This document shows, in pieces, positions 9,131 to 17,667 of a DNA stretch of 64,000 nucleotides. The notes under the pieces are model-generated. The model was given only the letters and a program-made list of their open reading frames with translations, had not been told where the DNA came from and made no database searches. How positions within the stretch are numbered: the stretch's first letter is position 1; each line of letters begins with the position of its first letter. The stretch comes from Aeromicrobium yanjiei (lineage in GTDB: Bacteria; Actinomycetota; Actinomycetes; Propionibacteriales; Nocardioidaceae), in NCBI RefSeq assembly GCF_009649075.1, contig NZ_CP045737.1, positions 496,001 to 560,000 of the forward strand, given 5' to 3'. Both the position numbers and the translations under genes were made by a program.

Positions 9131-9176
9131 CGACAGCGAGGTGTGCCCGGCTCCGGCCGGGCGCACCTCGCTGTCG
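9131..9176. terminator. Hairpin terminator between convergent sseC and dtd
   Basis: About 20-bp arms run from CGACAGCGAGGTG to CACCTCGCTGTCG with one internal mismatch and a short loop (TCCG). It lies between the sseC stop and the dtd stop, so it can serve both strands. Confidence 0.85.
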
Positions 9177-9180
9177 TTGC

Positions 9181-9603
9181 TCACATCTCGAGGATCAGTG
9201 TCGTCGGGCCGTCGTTGACCAGCGAGATCTGCATGTCCGCGCCGAAGACCCCCTCCGCCACGGTCGCGCCGAGTCGCCGCAGGGCGGCGCAGAACTCGTC
9301 GTAGAGCGGCTCGGCAACCGGCCCGGGTGCGGCGGCCGTCCAGCTGGGGCGCCGCCCCTTGCGCGCATCGCCGTAGAGGGTGAACTGGCTGACGACCAGG
9401 ATGCCCGCGTCGAGGTCGGAGGCGGACTGCTCGTCCTGCATGATGCGCAGCCCCCAGATCTTGGCCGCGAGCCGCCCGGCCACCTCGGCGGTGTCGTCGT
9501 GGGTGACCCCGAGCAGGACCATGAGCCCCGGACCGATCTCGCCCACCGTCTCGCCCGCGACGTCGACCTGGGCACGTGTGACTCGCTGCACGACGGCTCT
9601 CAT
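9181..9603 (-). CDS. dtd: D-aminoacyl-tRNA deacylase
   Basis: Hydrolyses D-aminoacyl-tRNA so that D-amino acids are cleared from the tRNA pool. 140 residues, full family length, starting [15 protein letters not shown]. The catalytic [16 protein letters not shown] and the Gly-cisPro-containing [11 protein letters not shown] are both intact. The ATG at 9603 has a TACGCT hexamer (complement of 9610-9615) six bases upstream, pointing to a leaderless mRNA. It diverges from the FABP-like gene. Confidence 0.95.
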   Translation of the reverse strand: MRAVVQRVTRAQVDVAGETVGEIGPGLMVLLGVTHDDTAEVAGRLAAKIWGLRIMQDEQSASDLDAGILVVSQFTLYGDARKGRRPSWTAAAPGPVAEPLYDEFCAALRRLGATVAEGVFGADMQISLVNDGPTTLILEM

Positions 9604-9639
9604 GCGTCGAGCGTAGCCGCGCCCAGTAGACTGGAATCC
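9604..9639. promoter_or_regulatory. Back-to-back leaderless promoters for dtd and the FABP-like gene
   Basis: In 36 bases there are two -10-like hexamers facing apart: TACGCT on the minus strand (9615-9610), six bases from the dtd ATG, and TAGACT on the plus strand (9627-9632), seven bases from the ATG at 9640. Both spacings put the transcription start at or within a base or two of the start codon. Confidence 0.6.
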
Positions 9640-10134
9640 ATGCCGTTCGAGATCCCGTCCGACCTCCACCCCGACCTCATGCCTGTGGTGTGGTTGCTCG
9701 GCAACTGGCACGGCAACGGCCAGGGCGACTACCCCACGATCGAGCCGTTCTCGTACGAGCAGGACGTCGTGTTCGCGCACGACACCCGGCCGTTCCTGCA
9801 CTACTTCAGCCGCACGTGGATCACCGACGAGGCGGGGGAGCGGTTGCGTCCCGGAGCCATCGAGACCGGCTTCCTGCGGCCGGCCGGCGGCAATCAGCTC
9901 GAGCTCGTCCTCGCTCACCCCACCGGCTACGCCGAGGTCTGGTACGGAGAGGTGGACGGTCCGCGGATCACGTTGGCGACCGATCTGGTCGCTCGCACGT
10001 CCACGGCCAAGGAGTACACCGCTGGACAGCGCATGTACGGGCTGGTCGAGGGCGACCTGATGTACGCGCAGGACATGGCGGCCGAGGGCCAGGAGATGCA
10101 GTCGCACCTGTGGGGGCGGCTCAAGCGTGTCTGA
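9640..10134 (+). CDS. FABP-like/nitrobindin-family heme-binding barrel protein
   Basis: 164 residues of the DUF1794 (nitrobindin-like) beta-barrel family: the N-terminal [14 protein letters not shown] is diagnostic, followed by FSYEQDVVF, a [20 protein letters not shown] centre and a C-terminal [11 protein letters not shown]. Relatives include mycobacterial Rv0813c and nitrobindins that bind ferric heme through a C-terminal His; the HLW near residue 158 is the candidate. Ligand here unknown. The ATG follows a TAGACT hexamer by seven bases. It overlaps ygfZ by eight bases. Confidence 0.85.
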   Translation: MPFEIPSDLHPDLMPVVWLLGNWHGNGQGDYPTIEPFSYEQDVVFAHDTRPFLHYFSRTWITDEAGERLRPGAIETGFLRPAGGNQLELVLAHPTGYAEVWYGEVDGPRITLATDLVARTSTAKEYTAGQRMYGLVEGDLMYAQDMAAEGQEMQSHLWGRLKRV

Positions 10135-11065
10135 CAGCAGCCCACTCCTCGCCCTCCCCGGTGCCGTGCCCGGCGACGCCCCGGACGGCGGCGTCGCGGC
10201 CCACTACGGCGCGATCTCGGCCGAGCAGCGCCGCCTCGTGCAGGGCGGCACGTTCGTTGACCTCTCGCACCGCGACGTCGTCACGATCAGCGGCCCCGAC
10301 CGGCTGACCTGGCTGCACTCCCTGACGACACAGTTCCTCGAGGGTCTCGCGCCAGGCGTCCCGACCGAGGTGCTGCTGCTGACCCCGCAGGGCCGCATCG
10401 AGCACGCCTTCTCGGGCGTGGACGACGGCGAGACCTTCTGGGCGCACACCGAGCCCGGCGCGGGTGCGGCGCTCGTGGAGTTCCTCGACCGCATGCGCTT
10501 CATGCTGCGCGTCGAGGTGGCCCTCGTCTCCCACGAGTGGTCCGTCATCGGGCTGCCCGGCCTGGCCTGGCGGATCGTGCCCCGCGCCTCGCTCCCCGAC
10601 CTGCCGGACGAGCTCGGCGACCCCGTCGGCATGTGGGCCTGGGAGGCGCTGCGCATCGAGGCCGGACGCGTCCGGGCGGGTCTGGACACCGACGACCGCA
10701 CGATCCCCAACGAGGCGGGCCTGCTCGGCGTCGCGGTGCACCTCGACAAGGGCTGCTACCGCGGCCAGGAGACCGTCGCCCGCGTCCACACCCTCGGCCG
10801 GCCGCCCCGCCGGCTCGTGCGCCTGCACCTCGACGGCTCGGTCGACCACCTCCCCCCGCACGGCTCGGACGTCCTGCTGGACGGCGTCCGCGTCGGCTTC
10901 GTCGGCACCGCCGCACGGCACCACGAGCTCGGCCCGATCGCCTTCGCGCTGATCAAGCGCAACGTCGACGTGGCCGCGACCCTCGAGGCCGACGGGGTGG
11001 CCGCGTCCCAAGAGGTGCTGGTGGACCCCGAGGCCGGGCTGCACGTCAGGCCGGTGCTGTCATGA
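10127..11065 (+). CDS. ygfZ: Folate-binding Fe-S cluster repair protein YgfZ
   Basis: 312 residues related to the glycine-cleavage T-protein. The signature [12 protein letters not shown] is present, with the conserved Cys, preceded by [21 protein letters not shown]. YgfZ uses tetrahydrofolate to support activity of some [4Fe-4S] enzymes. The GTG start overlaps the FABP-like gene by eight bases and the stop overlaps the phosphatase gene (ATGA), so the three are likely co-translated. Mycobacteria keep a YgfZ gene near sseC and the FABP gene. Confidence 0.9.
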   Translation: MSDSSPLLALPGAVPGDAPDGGVAAHYGAISAEQRRLVQGGTFVDLSHRDVVTISGPDRLTWLHSLTTQFLEGLAPGVPTEVLLLTPQGRIEHAFSGVDDGETFWAHTEPGAGAALVEFLDRMRFMLRVEVALVSHEWSVIGLPGLAWRIVPRASLPDLPDELGDPVGMWAWEALRIEAGRVRAGLDTDDRTIPNEAGLLGVAVHLDKGCYRGQETVARVHTLGRPPRRLVRLHLDGSVDHLPPHGSDVLLDGVRVGFVGTAARHHELGPIAFALIKRNVDVAATLEADGVAASQEVLVDPEAGLHVRPVLS

Positions 11066-11610
11066 GCGCCCCCCGGTTCGGCATCCTCGCCGTCTGCACG
11101 GCCAACATCTGCCGCTCCCCGATGATGGAGATGCTGCTGCAGGCCCAGCTCGACGACTCGCGCTACGAGGTCGCGAGCGCCGGGGTCCAGGGCTGGGACC
11201 GCAAGCCGATGGACGCGTCCGCGGCGGCCGAGCTCGAGCGCCTCGGCCACTCCGCGGAGGGATTTCGCTCCCACCCGATCGGCTCCTACCTCGTGGACTC
11301 CGCCGACCTGATCCTGACCGCGACCCGGACCCACCGCTCCGACGTCCTCGGCCTCAGCCCGCAGGCCCTGCGCCGCAGCTTCACCCTCGTCGAGTTCGCT
11401 GCACTGAGCGGCATCGTGACGGCCGACAGCCCGCGCGAGCTCGTCGCACAGGCTGCGCAGCAGCGCAGCCTCGCGCCGGCCGAGATCGACATCGGCGACC
11501 CCTACCGCCGGGGCCCCGAGGTGCACCGCGCGATCGCGGACCAGATCGCGGAGGCGGTCGCGACGATCAGCACCCGGCTCAACGCCCTGGTCACCGCCGA
11601 CAGCCACTGA
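11062..11610 (+). CDS. Low-molecular-weight protein-tyrosine-phosphatase-like protein
   Basis: 182 residues. The N-terminal P-loop reads CTANICRSPMMEML, i.e. C-x5-R with the Ser that follows, and a late DIGDPYRRGPEV supplies the general-acid Asp-Pro of the family. It should hydrolyse phosphotyrosine or a related phosphoester. The segment of about 25 residues around SGIVTADSPRELVAQAAQQ between the central part and the acid loop is longer than in the smallest members. ATGA overlap with ygfZ. Confidence 0.82.
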   Translation: MSAPRFGILAVCTANICRSPMMEMLLQAQLDDSRYEVASAGVQGWDRKPMDASAAAELERLGHSAEGFRSHPIGSYLVDSADLILTATRTHRSDVLGLSPQALRRSFTLVEFAALSGIVTADSPRELVAQAAQQRSLAPAEIDIGDPYRRGPEVHRAIADQIAEAVATISTRLNALVTADSH

Positions 11611-11643
11611 GTCCGATCACACGTCCCGTGAGTTTCGCCCCAG

Positions 11644-11759
11644 CGGCGCGGGACCGATATCGTGGGGTCGAGCGCGTACGTTTCCTCCCGCGACCTGGGC
11701 ATGCATTTGGGGCTGTCGATCGGTCTGACGGGACTCTCGACCGATCCGGTCCCGCGCCG
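11644..11759 (+). promoter_or_regulatory. Structured leader upstream of the DEAD-box helicase
   Basis: Two perfect 13-base arms, CGGCGCGGGACCG (11644-11656) and CGGTCCCGCGCCG (11747-11759), are 90 bases apart. Directly inside the second arm sits a hairpin GATCGGTC (11718-11725) and GACCGATC (11739-11746). A TATCGT hexamer at 11658-11663 could be a -10 box. If transcription starts there, the first long arm is outside the RNA and acts only as DNA; if it starts upstream, the leader folds into a long stem ending shortly before the ribosome site. Helicase genes of this family are often cold-regulated through leaders. Confidence 0.6.
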
Positions 11760-11776
11760 TCTACCCAGGAGAATGC

Positions 11777-13591
11777 ATGACATCCGACCTTTCCGTCGAC
11801 ACGCCCACCTTCGCCGATCTCGGCCTCATCGACACCCTCGTCGAGCGCCTCGGCTCGCTCGGGTACGAGACGCCGACCCCGATCCAGTCCCGCGCGATCC
11901 CCACCCTGCTCGAGGGCAAGGACGTCGTGGGTCTCGCGCAGACGGGCACCGGCAAGACGGCCGCCTTCGCGCTGCCGATCCTGCAGAAGATCGACCCGAA
12001 GAACAGCAAGACGCAGGCCATCGTCCTCGCGCCGACCCGTGAGCTCGCGCTCCAGGTGTGCGAGGCCATCACGACGTACGCGGTCAACCTCCCGGGCATC
12101 CGGGTCCTGCCGGTCTACGGAGGACAGGGCTACGGCTTCCAGTTGCAGGGCCTGCAGCGCGGCGCGCACATCGTGGTCGGCACCCCCGGCCGCGTCATCG
12201 ACCACCTGGAGCGGGGCAGCCTCGACCTGACTGCGCTGGAGTTCCTCGTGCTCGACGAGGCCGACGAGATGCTCAACATGGGCTTCGCCGAGGACGTCGA
12301 GCGCATCCTCGCGGACACGCCTGAGTACAAGCAGGTCGCCCTGTTCTCGGCGACCATGCCCAAGATGATCCGCAGCCTGGCCAAGAAGTACCTCCACGAC
12401 CCGGTCGACATCGCGACGCCCAAGGCGACGACGTCGACGACCACGGTCCGCCAGCGCTGGATCCAGGTCTCCCACCACCACAAGGTCGATGCCCTGACGC
12501 GTCTGCTCGAGGTCGAGACCGGCGACGGCATGATCGTGTTCGTCCGCACCAAGTCGGCCACCGAGGAGCTCGCCGAGAAGCTGCGCGCCCGCGGCTACAC
12601 CGCGGCAGCCCTCAACGGCGACCTGGTCCAGGCCCAGCGCGAGCGCACGGTCTCGCAGCTCAAGTCCGGGCAGATCGACATCATCGTCGCGACCGACGTC
12701 GCGGCCCGTGGCCTGGACGTCGAGCGCATCACGCACGTCGTCAACTACGACATCCCGCACGACACCGAGGCGTACGTCCACCGCATCGGTCGCACGGGCC
12801 GCGCCGGCCGCACGGGCGAGGCGATCCTGTTCGTCACCCCCCGCGAGCGCCGCATGCTCTCGGCGATCGAGAAGGTCTCGGGCCGCCCCGTCGAGGAGAT
12901 GTCCGTCCCGTCCGCCGAAGAGGTCAACGAGCGTCGCGCGGGCCGCTTCGCCCAGGCGATCACCTCGAGCATGGGCTCGCCGCAGTTCCACGCGTTCCGC
13001 TCGCTCGTCGAGGAGTACGCGAGCGAGAACGACGTGTCGATGACCGACGTCGCAGCAGCCCTTGCGGTCATGAGCCAGACGGACAAGGAGTTCTTCCTGC
13101 GTCCCGATCCGCCCAAGAAGCCCGCACGCGAGCGCGATCGCGACTTCGAGCCCCGCAAGAAGCCCGCAGGCTTCGATCGCAGCGACCGGCTCCCCGCCGA
13201 GGGCGCTGCGGTCTACCGCGTCGCGGTCGGCAAGCGCCACAAGATCGGCCCGTCCGCGATCGTCGGTGCACTGGCCAACGAGGGCAGCCTCAAGCGCTCG
13301 GACTTCGGCAAGATCACGATCGGCCAGGACCACACGCTCGTGGAGCTCCCGGCGGACCTGCCGGACGCCGTCTTCGAGGCGCTGGCCAACACCCGCATCT
13401 CGGGCAAGCTGATCGACCTGCAGCCCGACAGCGGGCCGCCGATCCGCCGCACCCGCGAGGACCGCAAGGGCAACCCGCCCCCGAAGAGGTCGCACGAGAA
13501 CCGGCCCTACCCGTCCAAGGCGCCGGACAAGGGTTCGTACGAGTCGAAGGGATCGAGCGGCAAGCCCGCTCGGAAGCCGCGGCACAAGTGA
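11777..13591 (+). CDS. deaD: DEAD-box ATP-dependent RNA helicase (DeaD/CsdA type)
   Basis: 604 residues. Core motifs in order: Q motif (GYETPTPIQSRAIP), Walker A AQTGTGKT, PTRELALQV, TPGRVIDHL, DEAD in VLDEADEMLNMGF, SAT in LFSATMP, then the second RecA domain with ATDVAARGLDV and HRIGRTGRAGR. After a charged linker (about 430-470) there is a DbpA-like RNA-binding domain, YRVAVGKRHKIGPSAIVGAL, and a basic Lys/Arg-rich tail of about 50 residues. It unwinds structured RNA in ribosome assembly or cold adaptation. CAGGAG precedes the ATG by five bases. Confidence 0.94.
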   Translation: MTSDLSVDTPTFADLGLIDTLVERLGSLGYETPTPIQSRAIPTLLEGKDVVGLAQTGTGKTAAFALPILQKIDPKNSKTQAIVLAPTRELALQVCEAITTYAVNLPGIRVLPVYGGQGYGFQLQGLQRGAHIVVGTPGRVIDHLERGSLDLTALEFLVLDEADEMLNMGFAEDVERILADTPEYKQVALFSATMPKMIRSLAKKYLHDPVDIATPKATTSTTTVRQRWIQVSHHHKVDALTRLLEVETGDGMIVFVRTKSATEELAEKLRARGYTAAALNGDLVQAQRERTVSQLKSGQIDIIVATDVAARGLDVERITHVVNYDIPHDTEAYVHRIGRTGRAGRTGEAILFVTPRERRMLSAIEKVSGRPVEEMSVPSAEEVNERRAGRFAQAITSSMGSPQFHAFRSLVEEYASENDVSMTDVAAALAVMSQTDKEFFLRPDPPKKPARERDRDFEPRKKPAGFDRSDRLPAEGAAVYRVAVGKRHKIGPSAIVGALANEGSLKRSDFGKITIGQDHTLVELPADLPDAVFEALANTRISGKLIDLQPDSGPPIRRTREDRKGNPPPKRSHENRPYPSKAPDKGSYESKGSSGKPARKPRHK

Positions 13592-13648
13592 GGCTTCACC
13601 ACTAGACTGGCTGGGCCCCACCGACCCCTTCCCTCACAAAGGTCGCCC

Positions 13649-14914
13649 ATGTATCTGCTGGACAACGCCTCGCGGCGCTACCACTGGGGCTCCACCTCTG
13701 ACATCCCGCAGTTCCTCGGGGAGTCGCCGGACGGCTCGCCGCTGGCCGAGATCTGGATGGGAACGCATCCGCTGGGGCCGTCGACCCTGGACACGCCCGA
13801 GCGGGTCCCGCTCGCGGAGGTCTCCGGGGAGCTGCCGTTCCTGTTCAAGATCTTGGCGGCCGACCGGCCGCTGTCCCTGCAGGTGCACCCGAGCCAGGCG
13901 ATGGCCCAGGCCGGCTACGCCGACGAGGACTCCGCCGGGGTCCCGCTCGACGCACCTGAGCGGACGTACCGCGATCCGCACCACAAGCCCGAGATGGCGT
14001 ACGCGCTGACGACCTTCGACACGCTGGTGGGGTTCCGGCCGACCGCCGAGATCCTGCGGGTGCTGCACGGCATCGACACGCCGCTGGCGCGCAGCCTGGG
14101 TGAGGACCTTCGCGCGTCCCCGGGCTTCCGGGGGATCATCCGGCTCGTCGAGCGGCTGCTGACCGAGGGCATCGGTGCGGACGAGATCACGGCGGTCGTC
14201 GAGGCGTGCCGCGAGCTCGTGAACGCGGGCATCGACGTCAAGCGGGCGTACGTCACGGCGGTCGAGATCGCCGAGCACTATCCCGAGGACGTCGGCGTGA
14301 TCATCTCGCTGACCCTCAACCGGCTGACGCTGCAGCCCGGTGAGGCAGCGTTCCTGGGCGCCGGCATCATCCACGCGCACCTCAAGGGGATGTGCCTGGA
14401 GATCATGGCCGCCTCCGACAACGTGCTGCGCGCCGGTCTGACCACCAAGCCGCTCAACCCCGCGGGCCTCGTCAAGTGCCTCGAGCGCGGCATGTCGCGG
14501 CTCGCGCGCGTGACGCCCGAGCCCTTCGGCTTCTCGACCGACATCTTCAACCCCGACGTGCGCGAGTTCGCGCTCGCGGTCACCCAGTCGTCCAAGGCCG
14601 AGCCCGAGGGCGTCCTGCTGCCTCCCGCACCGCACCGCATCGTGGTGTGCACGGGCGGCGAGGTCGAGCTCGTCAACGGTGCGGGGGACCACCTCAAGCT
14701 CGCGCGCGGCGACTCGATGTACGCCGGTCCGGACGACGGTGACGTGCGGGTGCTGGGCACCGGAGAGGTCGCCCAGGCCTACACGCCAGACCCGGACGCG
14801 CCGACGGCCGAGCTCGTCGACCTGGTGCTGCCGGGCGGCGAGCGCCGGGTGCGTCGTGGTCGCCGCATGGACGGGTCCGGCCAGGCCGAGCAGGTCGACG
14901 GGCCGGCCACCTAG
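13649..14914 (+). CDS. manA: Mannose-6-phosphate isomerase, class I
   Basis: Interconverts mannose-6-phosphate and fructose-6-phosphate. 421 residues with the type I zinc motifs: LQVHPSQAMAQ, HHKPEMAYAL (metal ligands), and FLGAGIIHAHLKGMCLEIMAASDN, which contains the usual active-site His region. AAAGG precedes the ATG by six bases, and TAGACT at about 13602-13607 could be its -10, giving a leader of about 35 bases. It converges on manC with a two-base gap; together they supply GDP-mannose. Confidence 0.93.
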   Translation: MYLLDNASRRYHWGSTSDIPQFLGESPDGSPLAEIWMGTHPLGPSTLDTPERVPLAEVSGELPFLFKILAADRPLSLQVHPSQAMAQAGYADEDSAGVPLDAPERTYRDPHHKPEMAYALTTFDTLVGFRPTAEILRVLHGIDTPLARSLGEDLRASPGFRGIIRLVERLLTEGIGADEITAVVEACRELVNAGIDVKRAYVTAVEIAEHYPEDVGVIISLTLNRLTLQPGEAAFLGAGIIHAHLKGMCLEIMAASDNVLRAGLTTKPLNPAGLVKCLERGMSRLARVTPEPFGFSTDIFNPDVREFALAVTQSSKAEPEGVLLPPAPHRIVVCTGGEVELVNGAGDHLKLARGDSMYAGPDDGDVRVLGTGEVAQAYTPDPDAPTAELVDLVLPGGERRVRRGRRMDGSGQAEQVDGPAT

Positions 14915-14916
14915 GA

Positions 14917-15999
14917 CTACACGAGGTCGGTGCGGCCGCGCTCCTTGAGCTCGGCGACCACGTCCTTGACCCGCTGGGCGTGCGCGCGGGTCGTCACGAG
15001 CAGCGCGTCGGCGGTCCGCACGACGACCACGTCGTCGAGACCGACGACGGCGATCGTCGTGTGGTCCGCCGCGATCGCCAGACCGCTCGCGTCGACCCAG
15101 ACGGTGTCGGGGGACGAGCCGGTGCCGACGTCCTGCAGCGCGGCGAAGTCGCCCACGTCGTCCCAGCCGAACGTTCCGGGCACCACGGCCATGCCGCCCT
15201 CGAGGGACACCGGCTCGGCGACTGCGTGGTCGATCGCGATCTTGGTCAGGCGCGGCCACGTGGCCTCGAGGACGTCCTGCTGTCGGTCGCCTCCCCAGGC
15301 ACGGGCGATCTCGGCGAGTCCCTGGTGCAGTCCGGGCTGGAGCCGCGCGAGGTGACCGAGCAGCACGTCGGTGCGGGTCACGAACATGCCGCCGTTCCAG
15401 CTGTGCGCGCCGCCCGCGACGTACGCAGCCGCGGTCTCGGCGTCGGGCTTCTCCACGAAGGCGGCGACGGCCTGCGCGGACGGCGCCCCGGGGACGTCGA
15501 GCTGCCGGCCTGACTCGATGTAGCCGAATGCGGTCGACGGACCGGTCGGTGCGATGCCGATCGTGGTGATCAGGCCCGTGCCGGCGACGGCGACGGCCTG
15601 CGTGATCGCGGCCGCGAACGCCTCCTGCCCCTCGATCACGTGGTCCGCGGCGAACGAGCCGATGATGGCGTCGGGGTCCGATGCGCCGATCACCGCGGCG
15701 GCAAGCCCGATCGCGGGCATGGAGTCCCGGGGCGAGGGCTCGACCAGCAGACCGGTCAGCTCGGGCAGCTGCTCGCAGATCGCGTCGGCGTGCGCGGCGC
15801 CGGTGACGACGTGGATGCGCTCGGCCGGCACCAGCTCGCGCAGGCGGTCCCAGGTCTGCTGGAGCAGCGAGCGCCCCGAGCCGTCGAGGTCGAGCAGGAA
15901 CTTGGGTCGCCCGGCCCGCGACAGTGGCCAGAGCCGGGTGCCGGCGCCTCCGGCGGGGATCACGGCGTGGAACGAGTCGAGGCTGTCCGGCGGGGTCAT
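14917..15999 (-). CDS. manC: Mannose-1-phosphate guanylyltransferase
   Basis: Makes GDP-mannose from mannose-1-phosphate and GTP. 360 residues beginning with the nucleotidyltransferase signature AVIPAGGAGTRLWPLSRAGRPKFL, then a SFAADHVI segment, a FVEKPDAETAAAYVAGG strand and NGGMFVTRTDVLL. It lacks the fused isomerase half of bifunctional enzymes, consistent with a separate manA beside it. The ATG is preceded by AAGGA. Confidence 0.92.
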   Translation of the reverse strand: MTPPDSLDSFHAVIPAGGAGTRLWPLSRAGRPKFLLDLDGSGRSLLQQTWDRLRELVPAERIHVVTGAAHADAICEQLPELTGLLVEPSPRDSMPAIGLAAAVIGASDPDAIIGSFAADHVIEGQEAFAAAITQAVAVAGTGLITTIGIAPTGPSTAFGYIESGRQLDVPGAPSAQAVAAFVEKPDAETAAAYVAGGAHSWNGGMFVTRTDVLLGHLARLQPGLHQGLAEIARAWGGDRQQDVLEATWPRLTKIAIDHAVAEPVSLEGGMAVVPGTFGWDDVGDFAALQDVGTGSSPDTVWVDASGLAIAADHTTIAVVGLDDVVVVRTADALLVTTRAHAQRVKDVVAELKERGRTDLV

Positions 16000-16027
16000 G
16001 GCGTCCTTCGTGTCACGGGGGCAGGGG

Positions 16028-17533
16028 TCACGGGGTGAGCTCGCCGACGGTCGTCGTCGGGGTGGGGTCGCCGAGCGACGCCTTCGCGGCGTCGAGGGCG
16101 ACCACGGCGCTGAGCAGGTTGTGGTCGGAGGTGACGGGTCTGGCGTAGCTGCCGCCGTCGAGCCGGACCAGCTGGGCCCACGACTCGACGTCGAAGTCCT
16201 TCGAGACCCAGATGTGGTCGACGTGGGCGCCGGCCGCCAGGAGCGTGGTCGCGAACGTGTGGCTCGTGCTGATGCGGCCGTTCGTCACGTCCTTGGTCTG
16301 CAGGAACGAGTTGGCGAACCCCGCCGCCCGCATCTTCACGCCCGGGGCATCCGCGGCGCGGTGGGTGCCGGAGTTGAAGTCGCCCGCATAGATCATGGGG
16401 GTGCCGGTGTCGTTGATCTGCGCCATCCGGCCGAGCATCACGTCCATCTCGCGCGACCGCTTCGCATTGGCGTCCGCGCTCTTGCCGTTCTCGAGGTGCA
16501 CGTCGACGAAGTAGAACGTGCGTCCGGTGTCGCGGGTCCGGAACTTCGCCCAGGTGGTGTCGCGCCCGTCGCCGATCGGGAAGCTGCCGCCGCTGATCTG
16601 CTCGAACAGGGCCGATCGATAGAAGATGTAGCGCGCCCGGGCACCTCCCTCGGCCCGCACGAAGCCCTGCGAGCCGCCCGTGAAGATCGCGTTGGTCGTC
16701 GCGCCGACGCGCTCGCCACCGGCCTCCTGCAGGCCGAAGATGTCGATCTTGTTGGCGTTGATGAACGAGGCCATGATGCGGGCCCGGCTGGGGTAGTCCG
16801 AGCACTTCTCCGAGCACACGTTCCAGGTGCCGACGCGGAACGACGACTCGCGCACACCGGTCGTGAACGTCACGGGCCTGGTGAAGGCGCCCACCTGGTC
16901 GCCGTTGACGGCGCGCACCCTGATCCAGTAGGCGGTGTCGGGGCGCAGTCCGTTGGTGATGAATGTCCGGCCGGTGCCGAGCGTGCGCACCGTCGTGGCC
17001 TTCTTGGTGAACCGCTTGTCGCGCGCGATCGACACGTCGAACTGTCGCGCGTTCGGCGTCCTGCGCCAGGTGGCCTTGATGCCTCCGGGGGTCACGGTGG
17101 TCACCTTGAGGCGGCGGACCGGGGCCGGCTTGAGCCGGAACCGGGCGATGCGCGAGGAACGGACCTTGCCGTCCTTGATCGCGTCGACGCGGTAGTACTG
17201 TTCGACGCCCGGGACCGCGGCCCGGACGTCCGAGAGGGTGAGCGTGGTGCGCCGCCGGTCGTCCCGCGCCTTGACCTTGGCCGTCACGGCGCGGGTCAGC
17301 GCGCGGTCGGGACCGACCCGGACGACGTACTCCTCGGCGTTGTCGGATCCGCGCCAGTCGAGCTCGACGCTGGTCGGCGTGAGGGGCTTGGCGGTCAGGC
17401 CGGTCGGCGCCTCGAGTCTCTCCTGCTCCGCGTACGTCCTCGACAGGCCGACGCCGAGCGCGCCGACCACGGCGAGGCACAGCAGCACGATCAGCAGCCG
17501 TCGAGGTCCGCGCCGCGTGCGCCGTCCGGCCAC
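16028..17533 (-). CDS. Secreted or membrane-anchored FnIII plus EEP phosphohydrolase/nuclease-like protein (paralogue 1)
   Basis: 501 residues. A basic N-terminus and a hydrophobic helix (about 13-32) look like a signal anchor. Two fibronectin type III domains follow (about 41-135 and 138-235, each ending in a YWIRVRAVNG-like strand). The endonuclease/exonuclease/phosphatase domain (about 240-490) keeps FRVGTWNVC, GLQEAGG, YFVDVHLENG, YAGDFNSGTH, HVDHIWV and SDHNLLSA, so the metal and catalytic residues appear complete. Two cysteines four apart in WNVCSEKC recur in both paralogues. Substrate unknown: extracellular DNA, sphingomyelin and sugar or lipid phosphates are all cut by this fold. GTG start; no strong ribosome site seen. 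Confidence 0.82.
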   Translation of the reverse strand: MAGRRTRRGPRRLLIVLLCLAVVGALGVGLSRTYAEQERLEAPTGLTAKPLTPTSVELDWRGSDNAEEYVVRVGPDRALTRAVTAKVKARDDRRRTTLTLSDVRAAVPGVEQYYRVDAIKDGKVRSSRIARFRLKPAPVRRLKVTTVTPGGIKATWRRTPNARQFDVSIARDKRFTKKATTVRTLGTGRTFITNGLRPDTAYWIRVRAVNGDQVGAFTRPVTFTTGVRESSFRVGTWNVCSEKCSDYPSRARIMASFINANKIDIFGLQEAGGERVGATTNAIFTGGSQGFVRAEGGARARYIFYRSALFEQISGGSFPIGDGRDTTWAKFRTRDTGRTFYFVDVHLENGKSADANAKRSREMDVMLGRMAQINDTGTPMIYAGDFNSGTHRAADAPGVKMRAAGFANSFLQTKDVTNGRISTSHTFATTLLAAGAHVDHIWVSKDFDVESWAQLVRLDGGSYARPVTSDHNLLSAVVALDAAKASLGDPTPTTTVGELTP

Positions 17534-17667
17534 GCGCTTCGGGGAGGATCGCCCGGGCGGCTCGGCGCGGCGGCGCGGTGGAGCGATCTTTCTACGTGTG
17601 ACGACGGGACGACTCCAGTGGCGTGCGGACAGGGTGGTCGAATACTACGACGCCGCGGGCGTGCTGG

